Positions 1 to 10,490 are shown, numbered from the stretch's first letter. The stretch is 64,000 nucleotides of DNA from Thinopyrum elongatum (GCA_011799875.1 CM022298.1:496785180-496849179), one strand, 5' to 3'. Notes: generated by a model not told the origin, from the letters alone. Numbers and translations: made by a program.

Positions 1-66
1 GACCCGCCTATCCAAGGAACAGTGTAAAGTCCAAGTATCCGTGTGTCCATAACATCAGGGGAATCC

Positions 67-303
67 GAGGTATCACCGTCGTTGGATTCCTACTCGATGT
101 GTCTGTCAAGGTGAACTCGGAGGATTCACCCTCGATGGGTTCACACTTGATGTGTTGCACAACAGTGTCGTTACCGGAAGTGGCGAAGGAGGAATCACCC
201 TCGATGACCACGACCGAATAGCTACTCTACAGAGTTAACATCAGAAGTGCTACATGAGGTTTCACCCTCGGCACTCGATAGTAACGCTGCAGTGTCGTTA
301 CAA
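67..303. repeat. Imperfect tandem repeat in element K
   Basis: The motif GAGG-A/T-TTCACCCTCG or a close variant recurs at about 67, 119, 188 and 256, at spacings of about 52, 69 and 68 bases. A second motif, CAGTGTCGTTAC, recurs at 163 and 290. The minus strand carries an open frame over 8-211 (67 codons, rich in Ser, Thr and Glu), which could be the start or end of a gag-like leader. I do not recognise its product. Confidence 0.4.
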
Positions 304-1089
304 CTAAGGGGGGTGATGTGCGGTGTCGGGTCCTGGTCTTCAATCCCGTTGATCGGGTCTTCTGACGATCCAGCGCGGCAGTCGGGATAAGTGGGGTCAC
401 TGATAGGTCTCTACCCAGCCTAGACTAAACAGTTTAGGATATGCAGGTAATTATCAACAGCAGGTTACAATGAACAGGCTATGCATCAGAATAGGTAAAG
501 CAGCAACAGCAGCAGCAATTCTAATGCAAGCATGAGAAATAGAATGGGCGATATCGGGATGATCAAAGGGGGGGGGGCTTGCCTGGTTGCTCGGCGGCAA
601 GGGCAAGGTTGTCAGTGGTGTCTTCAGGCTTCGGAGCTGCGTCGGGATCTATCGAGAGAGAAGAGGGGGAGGAAACAGTATAAATATAGAGCAAACATGA
701 GCAACGCAAAGTACGACATGACAACGTGCAGTGCCGGGTGTGTTCTAACGTGTGGTTGCACGTCACCGAGGAAGGAGAAATCCATCCGGGAATGTTTTCC
801 CGGTCCTGGACATTTGTCAGACAGTTGACCGGAGAGGAACGGTTGCATGTTCGGATAGTTAGGGACGTGTGACGGACGAACGGACCGCGTATCTGAATTC
901 GTCTCGTCGTTTTGAGCAACTTTCATGTATAAAGTATTTTTCATCGGAGTTACGGATTATTTAATATGATTTTCTAAAGTTTTTATTAATTTCTGGAATT
1001 TATTTAATTAATTAAAACAACATTATCCGAAACAGTGTCTTGCTGACGTCAGCATGACGTCAGGACCAGTGGGTCCCACATGTCATTCT

Positions 1090-1225
1090 CACATCAGGCT
1101 AATTATTAGTTAACTAATTAATTAATACTTAATTAAACTAATTAACTAAATTAGATTAATCTAATCAGGGTTAATTAACCTAATTAATTAATTATCTAAT
1201 TATTTATTTTATTAACTATTTTTTT
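1090..1225. repeat. AT-rich TTAAT/AATTA repeat block
   Basis: About 135 bases consist almost only of overlapping TTAATTA and AATTAAC words, including several self-complementary TTAATTAA sites. A TGACGTCA-like pair (1045-1062) lies just before it. It sits immediately beside the GC-rich leader of element K. There is no coding potential. Confidence 0.6.
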
Positions 1226-1249
1226 ATATCTTTTAAATGTTTTTAGGGG

Positions 1250-2095
1250 GCTGGGCCCCACCTGTCAGCGGCACAGGGGCCTCGGGCCCCACTGGGCAGT
1301 GACCCAAAGGCCCCAGCGGGTCGGGCGCGGGCGATGGGCGCGGCCCGCTCGGGCGCTCGCCCAGGGGCGCGCGGGCGCGGGCGCCGGCAGTGCGTGCGCG
1401 GGCGCGTGCAGGGCCAGGCGAGGCGCGGCGAGGGGCTGGAGCGGGCGATGGGCGCGCAGGGGAGCTGCGGGAGCCGCGGTGAGGCGAACGGCAGCGCGGG
1501 GCGGAGCGGGCCAGGGGCGACGGGGCGGTGTGCGCGGCGTCGAGGCGAGACGAGGCGTGCTCGAGCGAAAGGAGAGGCCGGGGGTGAGCACGCGCGAGCG
1601 GGCAAACGCATGCGCGAGCGGGCGAACGCGCGCATGCGGGCGCAGCGTCGGGGAGAGAGGAGAGGAGAGGGGCGCGCTCACAGGGGGCCGGACGGGGGGG
1701 GAGGGGGGAGGGGGGGAGGGGAGAGGGGCAGAGGGGAGCGTGGGGTGGATGGGCTGAGGAGAGGCGATTGGAAGCGACGGCGACGGTGCGGACGAGTCGG
1801 CGACGGCGTCGAGCAGCGGCGACGGGCGCGAGCGCTCGCTGAGGCGATTCGGGGAGGAGACGGGGAGGCGAGGTCCCGGCGACGACGTCCGAGCGCAGCG
1901 AGACGGCGGCGTCGCGTGCGCGGGGCGACGGGGTCGGGGCGCCGTTGCCCCGATCTGGATCGGGAGAGAAGGGGGGGGGGAACAGGGGAGCGGGGTGGGG
2001 GTTAGTAGGAGGGGAGGTGGGCCGGTTCGGCCGGTCCGGCTGGAGTGGCCAGCTGGGCTTGGCCCAGTCGGGGGGGGGCTGCTCTTTTCCTTTTT
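1250..2095. other. Extremely GC-rich, G-skewed block of element K
   Basis: Composition changes abruptly at about 1250. The plus strand becomes G-dominated, with long G runs at 1688-1735, 1970-2000 and 2071-2080, so the minus strand is C-rich like the untranslated leader of many grass Gypsy LTRs. Long frames on both strands (for example 1334-2005 plus and 1243-1681 minus) come from the lack of stop codons in GC-rich DNA. They are low-complexity Arg, Gly, Ala and Pro strings, and I do not call them genes. Confidence 0.6.
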
Positions 2096-2562
2096 TTTGT
2101 TTTCCTTTGTTTTTCTTTTTATTTATTTTCTTATTTTCTGTTTGCTAATTGTTAGGGCACTAAATGCATTTTGTAAAAAGTGTGACCTAGACCATAAATA
2201 CCAGTGCATCATACCCTATCACCAAAAACTAGCTTGGACAAAATATAATTTCATATTTATTTTTGATTAAATAAAAGGTAATTAAACATTGTCGTTAGTC
2301 ACTGTTTGGGGATGTTTGAGTCACTTACCCAACTCCAATGATGTTGGTTTCAATTTTAAAATAGTCTCTGATTTATTTGCTATTTAATGAACAATTTAGT
2401 TTCTATGTTGGACAACTTTTATTTTCCACTTTCATTTAAATTTGAATTTGAGGTTAGGAGTTGAAATGCAATATGATGTTAATGATGATCATGCACTGAT
2501 AATCATGCTGACTTGGCATTATCAAAATGGGATTACTGTGGCTAACCACTGGGGGTGTTACA

Positions 2563-3175
2563 ACATAGACCTGTCGTTGGCATGCCTATTGTCTCAGTTA
2601 AAATAGGAGATCATTGCTATCATGGTTTATGTGACTTAGGTGCTAGTGTGAGTGCTATTCCTTTCACCTTATATCAAGAAATTATGAATGATATAGCACC
2701 CGCTGAAATAGAAGACATAGATGTTACTATTAAACTTGCTAATAGAGACACCATCACACCACTTGGGATTGTTAGAGATGTTGAAGTCTTGTGTGGGAAA
2801 ATAAAATACCTTACTGATTTTCTAGTTCTTGGTTCCCCACAAGATGAGTTTTGTCCCATAATCTTTGGTAGACCTTTCTTAAAAACTGTCAATGCTAAGA
2901 TAGATTGTGAGAAAGAAACTGTCAGTGTTAGCTTTGGTGATGTGTCTCATGAGTTTAATTTCTCCAAGTTTCATAGACAACCTCATAATAAAGAATCACC
3001 TAGTAAGGATGAAATTATTGGTCTTGCTTCTATTGCCGTACCTCCTACTGATCCACTAGAACAATATTTGCTAGACCATGAGAATGATGTGCACTTGCAT
3101 GAAAGAAATGAAATAGATAAAATATTCTTTGAACAACAACCTCTCCTTAAACACAATTTGCCATTGAAACACTAG
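2563..3175 (+). pseudogene. Element A retroviral-type aspartic protease region (fragment)
   Basis: The reading frame enters from element K at 2563 and runs to a stop at 3173-3175. It carries the aspartic protease active-site segment CDLGASVSAIPF (about 2629-2664) and the flap and C-terminal segment IIFGRPFLKTV. In Athila-type elements this protease cleaves the Gag-Pol polyprotein in the virus-like particle. Compared with B (10497-11120) it lacks gag and the start of the domain because K is inserted there. One base is missing near 3165, so the frame ends shortly after the motif KHNLPL, whereas B continues into the RT linker. Inactive remnant. Confidence 0.85.
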
Positions 3176-4796
3176 GAGGTCCTCCTCCACCTAAAGGTGA
3201 TCCTGCGTTTGAATTAAAGCAGTTGCCGGACACTCTGAAATATGCTTATCTTGATGAGAAAAAGATATATCATGTTATTATTAGTGCTAACCTTTCAGAA
3301 CATGAAGAAGAAAGATTATTAAAAATTCTGAGGAAGCACCGTGCTACTATTGGATATACTCTTGATGATCTTAAGGGCATTAGTCCCACTCTCTGTCAGC
3401 ACAAGATTAATATGGAACCTGATGCTAAACCCGTTGTTGTTCACCAACGACGATTGAATCCTAAGATGAAAGAAGTGGTGAGAACTGAAATACTAAAGCT
3501 TCTGGAAGCAGGTATAATCTATCCCATAGCTGATAGTATATGGGTAAGTCATATTCATTGTGTCCCTAAGAAGGGAGGTATTACTGTTGTTCCTAATGAT
3601 AAAAATGAACTTATCCCACAAAGAATTGTTACTGGCTATAGAATGGTAATTGATTTTAGAAAATTAAATAAAGCTACTAGAAAAGTTCATTACCCTCTGA
3701 CTTTTATTGATCAAATGTTGGAAAGATTATCTAAGCACATACACTTTTGTTTTCTTGATGGATATTCTGGTTTCTCTCAAATACCTGTTTCACAACCTGA
3801 TAAAGAGAAAACCACTTTTACTTGCCCTTTTAGAACTTATGCTTATAGACGTATGCCCTTTGGTTTATGTAATGCACCTGCTACTTTTCAAATATGTATG
3901 ACTGCTATATTCTCTGATTTTTGTGAAAAGATTGTTGAGGTTTTCATGGATGATTTTTTTCGTTTACGGAACTTCTTTTGATGATTGCTTAAGAAACCTT
4001 GATCGAGTTTTGCAGAGATGCGAACAAACTAATCTTGTCTTGAATTGGAAGAAGTGCCACATTATGGTTAATGAAGGCATTTTCTTGGGGCACAAAATTT
4101 CTAAACGAGGTATTGAGGTGGATAAAGCTAAAGTTGATGCAATTGAGAAAATTCCATGTCCTAAAGACATTAAATGTATTTGTAGTTTCCTTGTTCTTGC
4201 TGGTTTCTATAGGAGGTTCATTAAAGACTTCTTTAAAATTTCTAGGCCTCTCACTAATCTTTTACAAAAGGATGTTCCATTTTTTTGATGATGATCATGT
4301 AGAAGCCTTTGAAACATTTAAGAAAGCCTTACATTCTGCACCTATTGTTCAACCACCCGATTGGAACTTGCCTTTTGAAATTATGTGTGATGCTAGTGAT
4401 TATGCTGTTGGTGCTATTCTTGGACAAAGAGTTGATAAGAAGTTAAATGTTATCCATTATGCTAGCAAAACTCTAGACACTGCCCAAAGAAATTATGCTA
4501 CCACAGAGAAAGAATTTTTAGCAGTTGTGTTTGCTTGTGATAAATTTAGATCTTACATTGTTGATTCCAAAGTAATTGTTCACACTGATCATGCTGCTAT
4601 AAAATGTCTTATGGAAAAGAAAGATGCTAAACCTAGACTCATTAGGTGGGTTATCTTGCTACAAGAATTTGACTTACATATTACTGATAGGTAAGGAGCT
4701 GAGAACCCCGTAGCTGATAACTTGTCTAGGTTAGAAAATATTCTTGATGACCCACTACCTATTGATGATAGCTTTCTGATGAACAACTAGCTGTAA
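3176..4796 (+). pseudogene. Element A reverse transcriptase and RNase H (broken)
   Basis: Frame 3223-3981 holds the RT fingers and palm: VPKKGGITVVPND, the FRKLNKATRK block, the FLDGYSGFSQIPVSQ block, MPFGLCNAPATFQ and the catalytic FMDD box (about 3945-3956). One extra base just after FMDD shifts the frame. The thumb follows in 3923-4288 ([25 protein letters not shown]) and breaks again near 4285. RNase H lies in about 4290-4694 with [26 protein letters not shown] and [12 protein letters not shown] at 4692-4694 stops it where B has AAA, and a missing base near 4775 follows. The RT motifs match the Athila lineage. Three frameshifts and one stop make it inactive. Confidence 0.85.
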
Positions 4797-6057
4797 TAAA
4801 TGCTTCTCATAACACTCCTTGGTATGCTGACTATGCTAATTATATTGTTGCTAAATTTATACCACCTAGTTTCACATACCAACAAAAGAAAAAAAATTCT
4901 TCTATGACTTAAGGCATTAATTTTGGGATGACCCACATCTTTATAAAGAGGGAGTAGATGGTATTATTAGACGTTGTGTACCTGAGCATGAATAGGAACA
5001 AATCCTACGGAAATGTCACTCCAAAGCCTATGGAGGACATCATGCAGGAGATAGAACTACGCATAAGGTATTACAATCTGATTTTTATTGGCCTACTCTT
5101 TTCAAAGATGCTCGTAAGTTTGTCTTGTCTTGTGATAAATGTCAAAGAATTGGTAATATCGGTAAGCGTCAGGAATTGCCTACGAATTATTCACTTGTTG
5201 TTGAACCATTTGATGTTTGGGGTTTTGATTATATGGGACCTTTTCCTTCCTCTAATGGGTATACACATATTTTGGTTGCTGTTGATTATGTTACTAAGTG
5301 GGTAGAACCTATTCCAACTAGTAGTGCTGATCATAACACCTTCATTAAAATGCTTAAGAAGGTTATCTTCCCTAGGTTTGGAGTCCCTAGATATTTAATG
5401 ACTGATGGTGGTTCACACTTTATTCATGGTGCTTTCCGTAAATTGCTTGCTAAATATGATGTTAACCATAGAATTGCATCACCCTATTATCCTCAATCTA
5501 GTGGTCAAGTTGAACTTAGCAATAGAGAAATAAAATTAATATTACAAAAAACTGTCAATAGGTCCCGAAAGATTTGTTCTAAGAAACTTGATGATGCACT
5601 TTGGGCCTACAGAACAGCTTATAAAAATCCTATGGGTATGTCTCCATATAAAATGGTTTATGGAAAAGCTTGTCATTTGCCTCTTGAGTTAGAACATAAA
5701 GCATATTGGTCAATCAAAGAACTCAATTATGATTTCAAACTTGCTGGTGAAAAGAGGTTATTTGATATTAGCTCACTAGATGAATGGAGAACCCAAGCTT
5801 ATGAAAATGCCAAGTTATTTAAAGACAAAGTTAAAAGATGGCATGACAAAAGAATCCAAAAGCGGGAATTAAAAGTTGGTGAACATGTTCTTTTGTACAA
5901 CTCTCATTTTAGATTTTTGCAGGAAAACTTCTTTCCAAATGGGAAGGACCTTATATCACCGAAGAAGTTTATCGTTCTGGAGCTATCAAGATCAATAATG
6001 CCGAAGGTACTAACCCGAAGGTGGTCAATGGACAAAGAATTAAACACTATATCTTAG
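4797..6057 (+). pseudogene. Element A integrase (broken)
   Basis: The N-terminal part (about 4800-5124) is scrambled by small indels and an in-frame TAG at 4993. The zinc-binding half [13 protein letters not shown] and the catalytic core are open in 5125-6057. Core acidic residues are visible: Asp in [11 protein letters not shown], Asp in LMTDGGSHF and Glu in [12 protein letters not shown], that is, a complete D,D,E set, unlike B. The C-terminal segment after the core ([21 protein letters not shown]) is normal until a lost base near 5920 shifts the frame, so the last about 45 codons differ from B. Integrase inserts the cDNA into the host chromosome. This copy is a pseudogene. Confidence 0.85.
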
Positions 6058-6261
6058 CTACGCCCATTAATGTTGAAACCAATATTATCCAAACCATGAC
6101 ACCGGAGGAACACATAAAAGAAACCTTCCAGAACACTCCAGAACCCTGAAAAGGAAGAGGTACGTGATACGGTAAGTAAACGGACCCCGAAAAATCCGCA
6201 AAAATATTTTCTGTCAGTTTTGGAATATTAGAAAAAATAGGAAAATAAGAAACAACCGGGA

Positions 6262-6405
6262 AGGCAACCCAGGTGCCCACAAGACACCAGGGCACGCCTG
6301 CCCTCCCTAGCACGCCCTGGTGCGTGGTGGGCCCCTCGGGCACCTTCCCGACTCCGTTTTCCTTCCGTATGCTTGTTTCCCAAGATAAAAAAATCTTTAT
6401 GTATA
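6262..6405 (+). promoter_or_regulatory. Element A internal promoter-like block upstream of the 3' ORF
   Basis: About 80 bases of GC-rich inverted repeat (6262-6340; core words GGTGCCCAC, CACCAGGGC, GCCCTGGTG, GGTGGGCCC) are followed after about 55 bases by a degenerate TATA-like TTATGTATA (6397-6405) and then the 3' ORF start at 6488. The same block plus TATA appears in the LTR promoters of A, B and E, which suggests a second promoter. B and E have better TATA boxes (TTTATATA) at this place. Confidence 0.5.
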
Positions 6406-6487
6406 CTCCCGGATGATTTGACCACCGTATCACGGAGAAATCCTCTGTTCTTGTTTCGTGCTATTTTTCTGACAGATCTAGATCGCC

Positions 6488-7015
6488 ATGGCCGCACCAA
6501 GCTCCTCCAAGGACAAGTTCTTCGAGAGGGTAATCAATCCCTACTTGTCGAAGGTGATGAAGCGCCCTCAAGCCATTGAGTTGCGTGAGGGGGTGCTCCA
6601 CATCCGGGATGTTCAAGGGCCCAAAAAGACGGGAACCGTGGAGGCTATGCTCGAGGTGGTGGAGCAGGAGATCTTCAAGTGCCAAGGGATGGTGGAGCAT
6701 GGACTCAGTGCCAATCACCTCATGATCATGAAATTCACCCGTGATCATAAGGTGGATGGCCGGTCTATGAAGGACGTCGTCTTCACCTTCAACGAGCAAA
6801 TCAATTTTCTACAAAGCCAAATCTATGATCTTCAAAATCAAGTCTTCGAGTATGAGGCAAGATTTAAAGGTATGAGTTTAGCTACCAGTTGCAGGACTCA
6901 GGAGACTCGTGCTTCCTCTTATGACGGTGAGCCGCTGCCATGGAAGTCGGAGGGTAAGAACGTTACTACCTCATCGCCACAACCATCATCATCTTCCCCA
7001 CCAAAGGAGAGTTGA
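6488..7015 (+). CDS. Element A 3' ORF, coiled-coil protein of unknown function
   Basis: This is an intact 175-codon frame downstream of integrase, starting MAAPSSSKDKFFERV. I chose ATG 6488 because it is the first one after the internal TATA and aligns with the starts MSFPSS and MSSPSS of the other copies. It has no signal peptide or membrane segment, so it is not an envelope-like protein despite its position. Residues about 95-125 (FNEQINFLQSQIYDLQNQVF) form a likely short coiled coil, followed by a Ser/Pro-rich tail ending PSSSSPPKES. The body differs from the 3' ORFs of B and E; only the start and tail resemble each other. I do not recognise a family. It is the only uninterrupted frame of element A. 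Confidence 0.55.
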   Translation: MAAPSSSKDKFFERVINPYLSKVMKRPQAIELREGVLHIRDVQGPKKTGTVEAMLEVVEQEIFKCQGMVEHGLSANHLMIMKFTRDHKVDGRSMKDVVFTFNEQINFLQSQIYDLQNQVFEYEARFKGMSLATSCRTQETRASSYDGEPLPWKSEGKNVTTSSPQPSSSSPPKES

Positions 7016-7736
7016 GTACACGGGTATGAGCACTCCCCTTGGCTTTTGCCAAGCTAGGGGGAGATGCCCCGGTATCGTATCACCATCACTTTTCTTACCT
7101 TTACCTATCTTAGTTCGATCCTTAGCTATTTCGTGATTTAGTTGAATAAAAGTTTAGTATGATCTATTTTCGAGTGCTAGTTTCGTGATCTATCTATCTA
7201 TTTAATCGAGTGAGAGTTATATAATAAAGTTTAGTCTGAGTTTTGCTTCTTTACTTTTATGTTCCAATCAAAATAAAGGAAAATATTGAAAAAGATCATA
7301 TGCTAATCTTATGGTAAGTAATGACATAACATAAGGAAAAGTATAAGTAGTAACATTTGTTGAAAGTTGACAAACATAGCATAGGTCAATGATGCAATTC
7401 ATGAAAGAATTAATACGGGAAGAGAAGATTCACGTGCAAATACACTATCTTGGACATATTTTATGATTGTGAGCCCCCATGAAATATTATATGCCAAAAC
7501 AATTGACGTTGGACAAGGAAGACAACGTAATGACTTATGTTTGTTCATATTCACATAGAAGTTATATTGTCATATATCCTTCAACTTGTGGCGCTTGCTC
7601 CATATCTTTGCTAGCCAAAATTCCGCACTAGTTAGAGATAATACTTGTGCATCCAAAAACCTTAAACCCAAACTCATATTTTTGAGAGTCCACCATACCT
7701 ACCTATGGATTGAGTAAGATCCTTCAAGTAAGTTGT
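7016..7736 (+). other. Element A 3' noncoding region, first part, with hairpin
   Basis: It starts with a predicted hairpin at 7034-7066 (arms CTCCCCTTGGC and GCCAAGCTAGGGGGAG, loop TTTT) followed by GATGCCCCGG. The rest is AT-rich, noncoding, and colinear with B 15010-15676 and E 62710-63287. It stops at 7736, where element B is inserted, and resumes at 18063. Confidence 0.75.
7732..7736. repeat. Left target-site duplication of element B (GTTGT)
   Basis: GTTGT directly precedes the B 5' LTR and is repeated at 18063-18067 directly after the B 3' LTR. Five bases is the normal Gypsy target duplication. Confidence 0.9.
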
Positions 7737-9252
7737 TGATACGTCCATTTTGCATCATGTTTTCCTACTGTTACTTATATTTTTTATGGATAATAATGCT
7801 TTTTGGAGTAATTCTAATGCCTTTTCTCTCATAATATGCAAGGTTCACACAAAGAGGGAGAATACCGGCAGCTGGAATTATGGACCTGAAAAGGCTGCGT
7901 CATGCTACCTATTCTGCACAACTACAAATGAGCTGAAACTTCACGGAGACTTTTTATGGAATATATAAGAATTATTGAAGCCAATAAGTACCAGAGGGGG
8001 CCCACCAGGTGGACACAACCCACCTGGGCGCGCCAGGGCCCCCAGGAGCGCCCTGGTGGGTTGTGCTCCCCTCGGCCCACCTCCGGTGCCCATCCTCTGG
8101 TATATAAGTCATTTGACCTAGAAAAAATAAGGAGAGGACTTTCGGGAGGAAGCGCCGCCATCTCGAGGCGTAACTTGGGCAGGAGCACTTTTGCCCTCTG
8201 GCGGAGCGATTCCACCGAGGGAACTTCCCTCCCGGAGGGGGAAATCATCGTCATCATCATCATCAACAACTCTCCCATCTTGGGGAGGGCAATCTCCATC
8301 AACATCTTCAACAGCACCATCTCCTCTCAAACCCTAGTTAATCTCTTGTGTTCAATCTTTGTACCGGAACCTTAGATTGGTGCTTGTGGGTGACTAGTAG
8401 TGTTGATTACATCTTGTAGTTTATTACCATATGGTTTATTCGGTGGAAGATTATATGTTCAGATCCATTATGCTATTTAATACCCCTCTGATCTTGAGCA
8501 TGATTATCAATTGTGAGTAGTTACTTTTGTTCTTGAGGTCACATGAGAAATCTTTGTTGCAAGTAATCATGTGAACTTGATATGTGTTCGATATTTTGAT
8601 GGTATGTATGTTGTGATTCCCTTAGTGGTGTCATCTGAACGTCGACTACATGGCACTTCACCATATTTGGGCCTAAGGGAATGCATTGTGGAGTAGTTAT
8701 TAGATGATGGGTTGCGAGAGTGATAGAAGCTTAAACCCTAGTTTATGCGCTATTCCGTAAGGGACTGATTTGGATCCAAAAGTTTAATGCTATGGTTAGA
8801 TTTATTCTTAATACGTTTCTCGTAGTTGTGGATGCTTGCGAGGGGGTTAATCATAAGTAGGAGGTTTGTTCAAGTAAGAACAACACCTAAGCACCGGTCC
8901 ACACACATATCAAATTATCAAAGTAGCGAACACGAATCAAACCAACATGATGAAAGTGACTAGATGAAATTCCTGTGTACCCTCAAGAACGCTTTGCTTA
9001 TCATAAGAGACCGTTTTGGCCTGTCCTTTGCCTCAAAAGGATTGGGCTACCTTGCTGCACTTTTTTTACCATTACCGTTACTTGCTTGTTACAAATTACC
9101 TTGCTATCAAACTACTCGTTACTTATAATTTCAGTGCTTAAAGAGAATACCTTGCTGAAAACTACTTGTCATTTCCTTCTGCTCCTCGTTGGGTTCGACA
9201 CTCTTACTTATCGAAAGGACTACGATTGATCCCCTATACTTTTGGGTCATCA
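7737..9252 (+). repeat. Element B 5' LTR
   Basis: 1516 bases, starting TGATACGTCCATTTTGCATC and ending GGGTCATCA. It matches 16544-18062, 18911-19822 plus 23075-23680, and the two halves of E's LTR. U3 contains the GC-rich inverted-repeat block and TATA box. An AT-rich second half follows. Small open frames inside it (for example 7956-8375) occur on both strands and are not genes. Confidence 0.95.
7991..8107 (+). promoter_or_regulatory. LTR promoter: GC-rich inverted repeat plus TATA box
   Basis: The block at 7991-8080 pairs with itself (words CACAACCCACCTGGGCGCGC and GCGCCCTGGTGGGTTGTG on either side of AGGGCCCCC). Twenty bases later comes TATATAA at 8101-8107. This is the expected place for the LTR promoter that makes genomic RNA. 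The same arrangement is present in LTRs at 16801, 19171, 41230, 41745, 46905 and 63548. Confidence 0.7.
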
Positions 9253-9263
9253 AGGCTCTTTTC

Positions 9264-9281
9264 TGGCGCCGTTGCCGGGGA
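9264..9281 (+). other. Primer binding site, tRNA-Asp type
   Basis: TGGCGCCGTTGCCGGGGA lies 11 bases after the 5' LTR. It is complementary to the 3' end of plant tRNA-Asp, the primer typical of Athila-group elements. E and F carry mutated versions of the same site. Confidence 0.9.
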
Positions 9282-9358
9282 GTGAAGTGCTCTTGGTAAG
9301 TGGAAATCTGTAAGGAAAAATTATTACTACGTACTGAAATTTATTGTCACTTGTTACT

Positions 9359-10490
9359 ATGGAGAACAATCATTTGAGGGGTTTGTTCGGGGTATCTTCA
9401 CCTCGACCGAAACCACAATTAGTTACCCATCAACCTACTGCACCTACTGAGAATATTGGTTATGAAATTCCTTCGGGTATGATAGAACAACTGCTAGCTA
9501 ATCCTTATGCAGGAGATGGAACCGAACATCCTTATATGCACTTGATATATGTGGATGAAATTTGTGGATTATTTAAGCTTGCAGGTTTACCCGGAGATGA
9601 AGCTAAGAAGAAGGTTTTCCCTTTATCTTTGAAAGGAAAAGCATTGGCATGGTATAGGCTATGCGATGATATTGTATCTTGGACTTGGAATCGATTGAAA
9701 TTGGAATTTCACCAAAAAAATTATCCTATGCGTCTAGTTCATTGTGATCGGAATTATATATATAATTTTTGGCCTCGTGAAGGAGAAATATCACTCTAGG
9801 TTGGGGGAGGCTTAAGTCAATGTTATATCCATGCCCCAATCATGAGCCCTCAAGAGAAATTATCATTCATAATTTTTATGCTCGGCTTTCTCGTGATGAT
9901 CAATCCATGCTTGATACTTCTTGTACTGGTTCCTTTATGAAGAAGACTATTGAATCCAGGTGGGATCTTTTAGAAAGAATTAAACACAACTCTGAAGATT
10001 GGGAGCTCGACGAAGGTAAAGAGTGAGGTATTAAGCTTAAGTATGATTGTATTAAATCTTTTATGAATACCGATGCTTTTCAAAAGTTTAGCACTAAATA
10101 TGGACTTGACTCTGAGATAGTAGCCTCCTTTTGTGAATCATTTGCTACTCATGTTGATCTCCCTAAGGAAAAGTGGTTTAAATATCACCCACCTATTAAA
10201 GAAGAAATTAAAGAACTAGTAATAGCTAAAGATGAAACTATTGTTTACAATGTTGATCCAGTTATTCCTACTGCTTATATTGAAAAAACACCTTTCCCTG
10301 TTAGGATAAAGGAACATGCTAAAGTTTCAACTGTTGTCAACAAGAGTAATATTAGAGCACCTAATCCTGCTGAGCAAATCAAAGTAGAACCTAGTGTTGC
10401 TATGGTTAAAGATCTCCTGGTAGAAAATTTAGATGGGCATGTTATCTACTTCTGTGATGAAGCTGCTAGAATTGCCAACCCTAATGAAAA
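9359..10490 (+). pseudogene. Element B gag (broken)
   Basis: The start MENNHLRGLFG at 9359 lies 78 bases after the primer site. The first frame (to 9799) holds the retrotransposon gag core (FPLSLKGKALAWYRLCDD, SWTWNRLKLEF). A base lost near 9787 shifts the frame, and it reopens at about 9820-10026 with NHEPSREIIIHNFYARLSRD. A TGA at 10024-10026 (E has TCA here) then interrupts it. From 10063 the frame runs on through a Lys/Pro-rich linker into protease without another stop. Gag would form the particle shell. No zinc knuckle is seen. One frameshift and one stop make it inactive. Confidence 0.85.

Larger units (their letters stand above)
1..2562 (-). mobile_element. LTR-retrotransposon end (element K), probably minus orientation
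   Basis: The right edge is sharp. The sequence GGGGGTGTTACA stops at 2562, and from 2563 on the DNA is colinear with the protease region of element B (B position 10497). Read on the minus strand the block starts TGTAACACC, a normal LTR start. It then passes through about 450 AT-rich bases, an A-rich run, a GGCC-rich stretch and a long GC-rich leader (about 2040 to 1250), an arrangement shared with block J. No gag or pol is visible. The left end, partner LTR and left target duplication lie outside the window; the first five target bases on the right would be ACATA (2563-2567). Orientation and family are inferred. It could also be a solo LTR with flanking sequence. Confidence 0.55.

Noticed and set aside
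1243..2005. Long overlapping frames on both strands in the GC-rich block
   Set aside because: They are low-complexity Arg/Gly/Ala/Pro strings produced by stop-poor GC-rich DNA, with frames open on both strands at once.
6488..7015. Envelope gene in the 3' ORF position
   Set aside because: Athila-group elements can carry env-like genes here, but these ORFs have no signal peptide, transmembrane span or cysteine pattern.
7956..8375. Protein gene inside the LTR (139 codons) and similar frames at 16986, 19231, 41608, 46762 and 63414
   Set aside because: The frames overlap frames on the other strand, vary between LTR copies through small indels, and lie across the promoter.
9264..9281. tRNA-Asp gene
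   Set aside because: Only the 18 bases complementary to the tRNA 3' end are present; it is a primer binding site.
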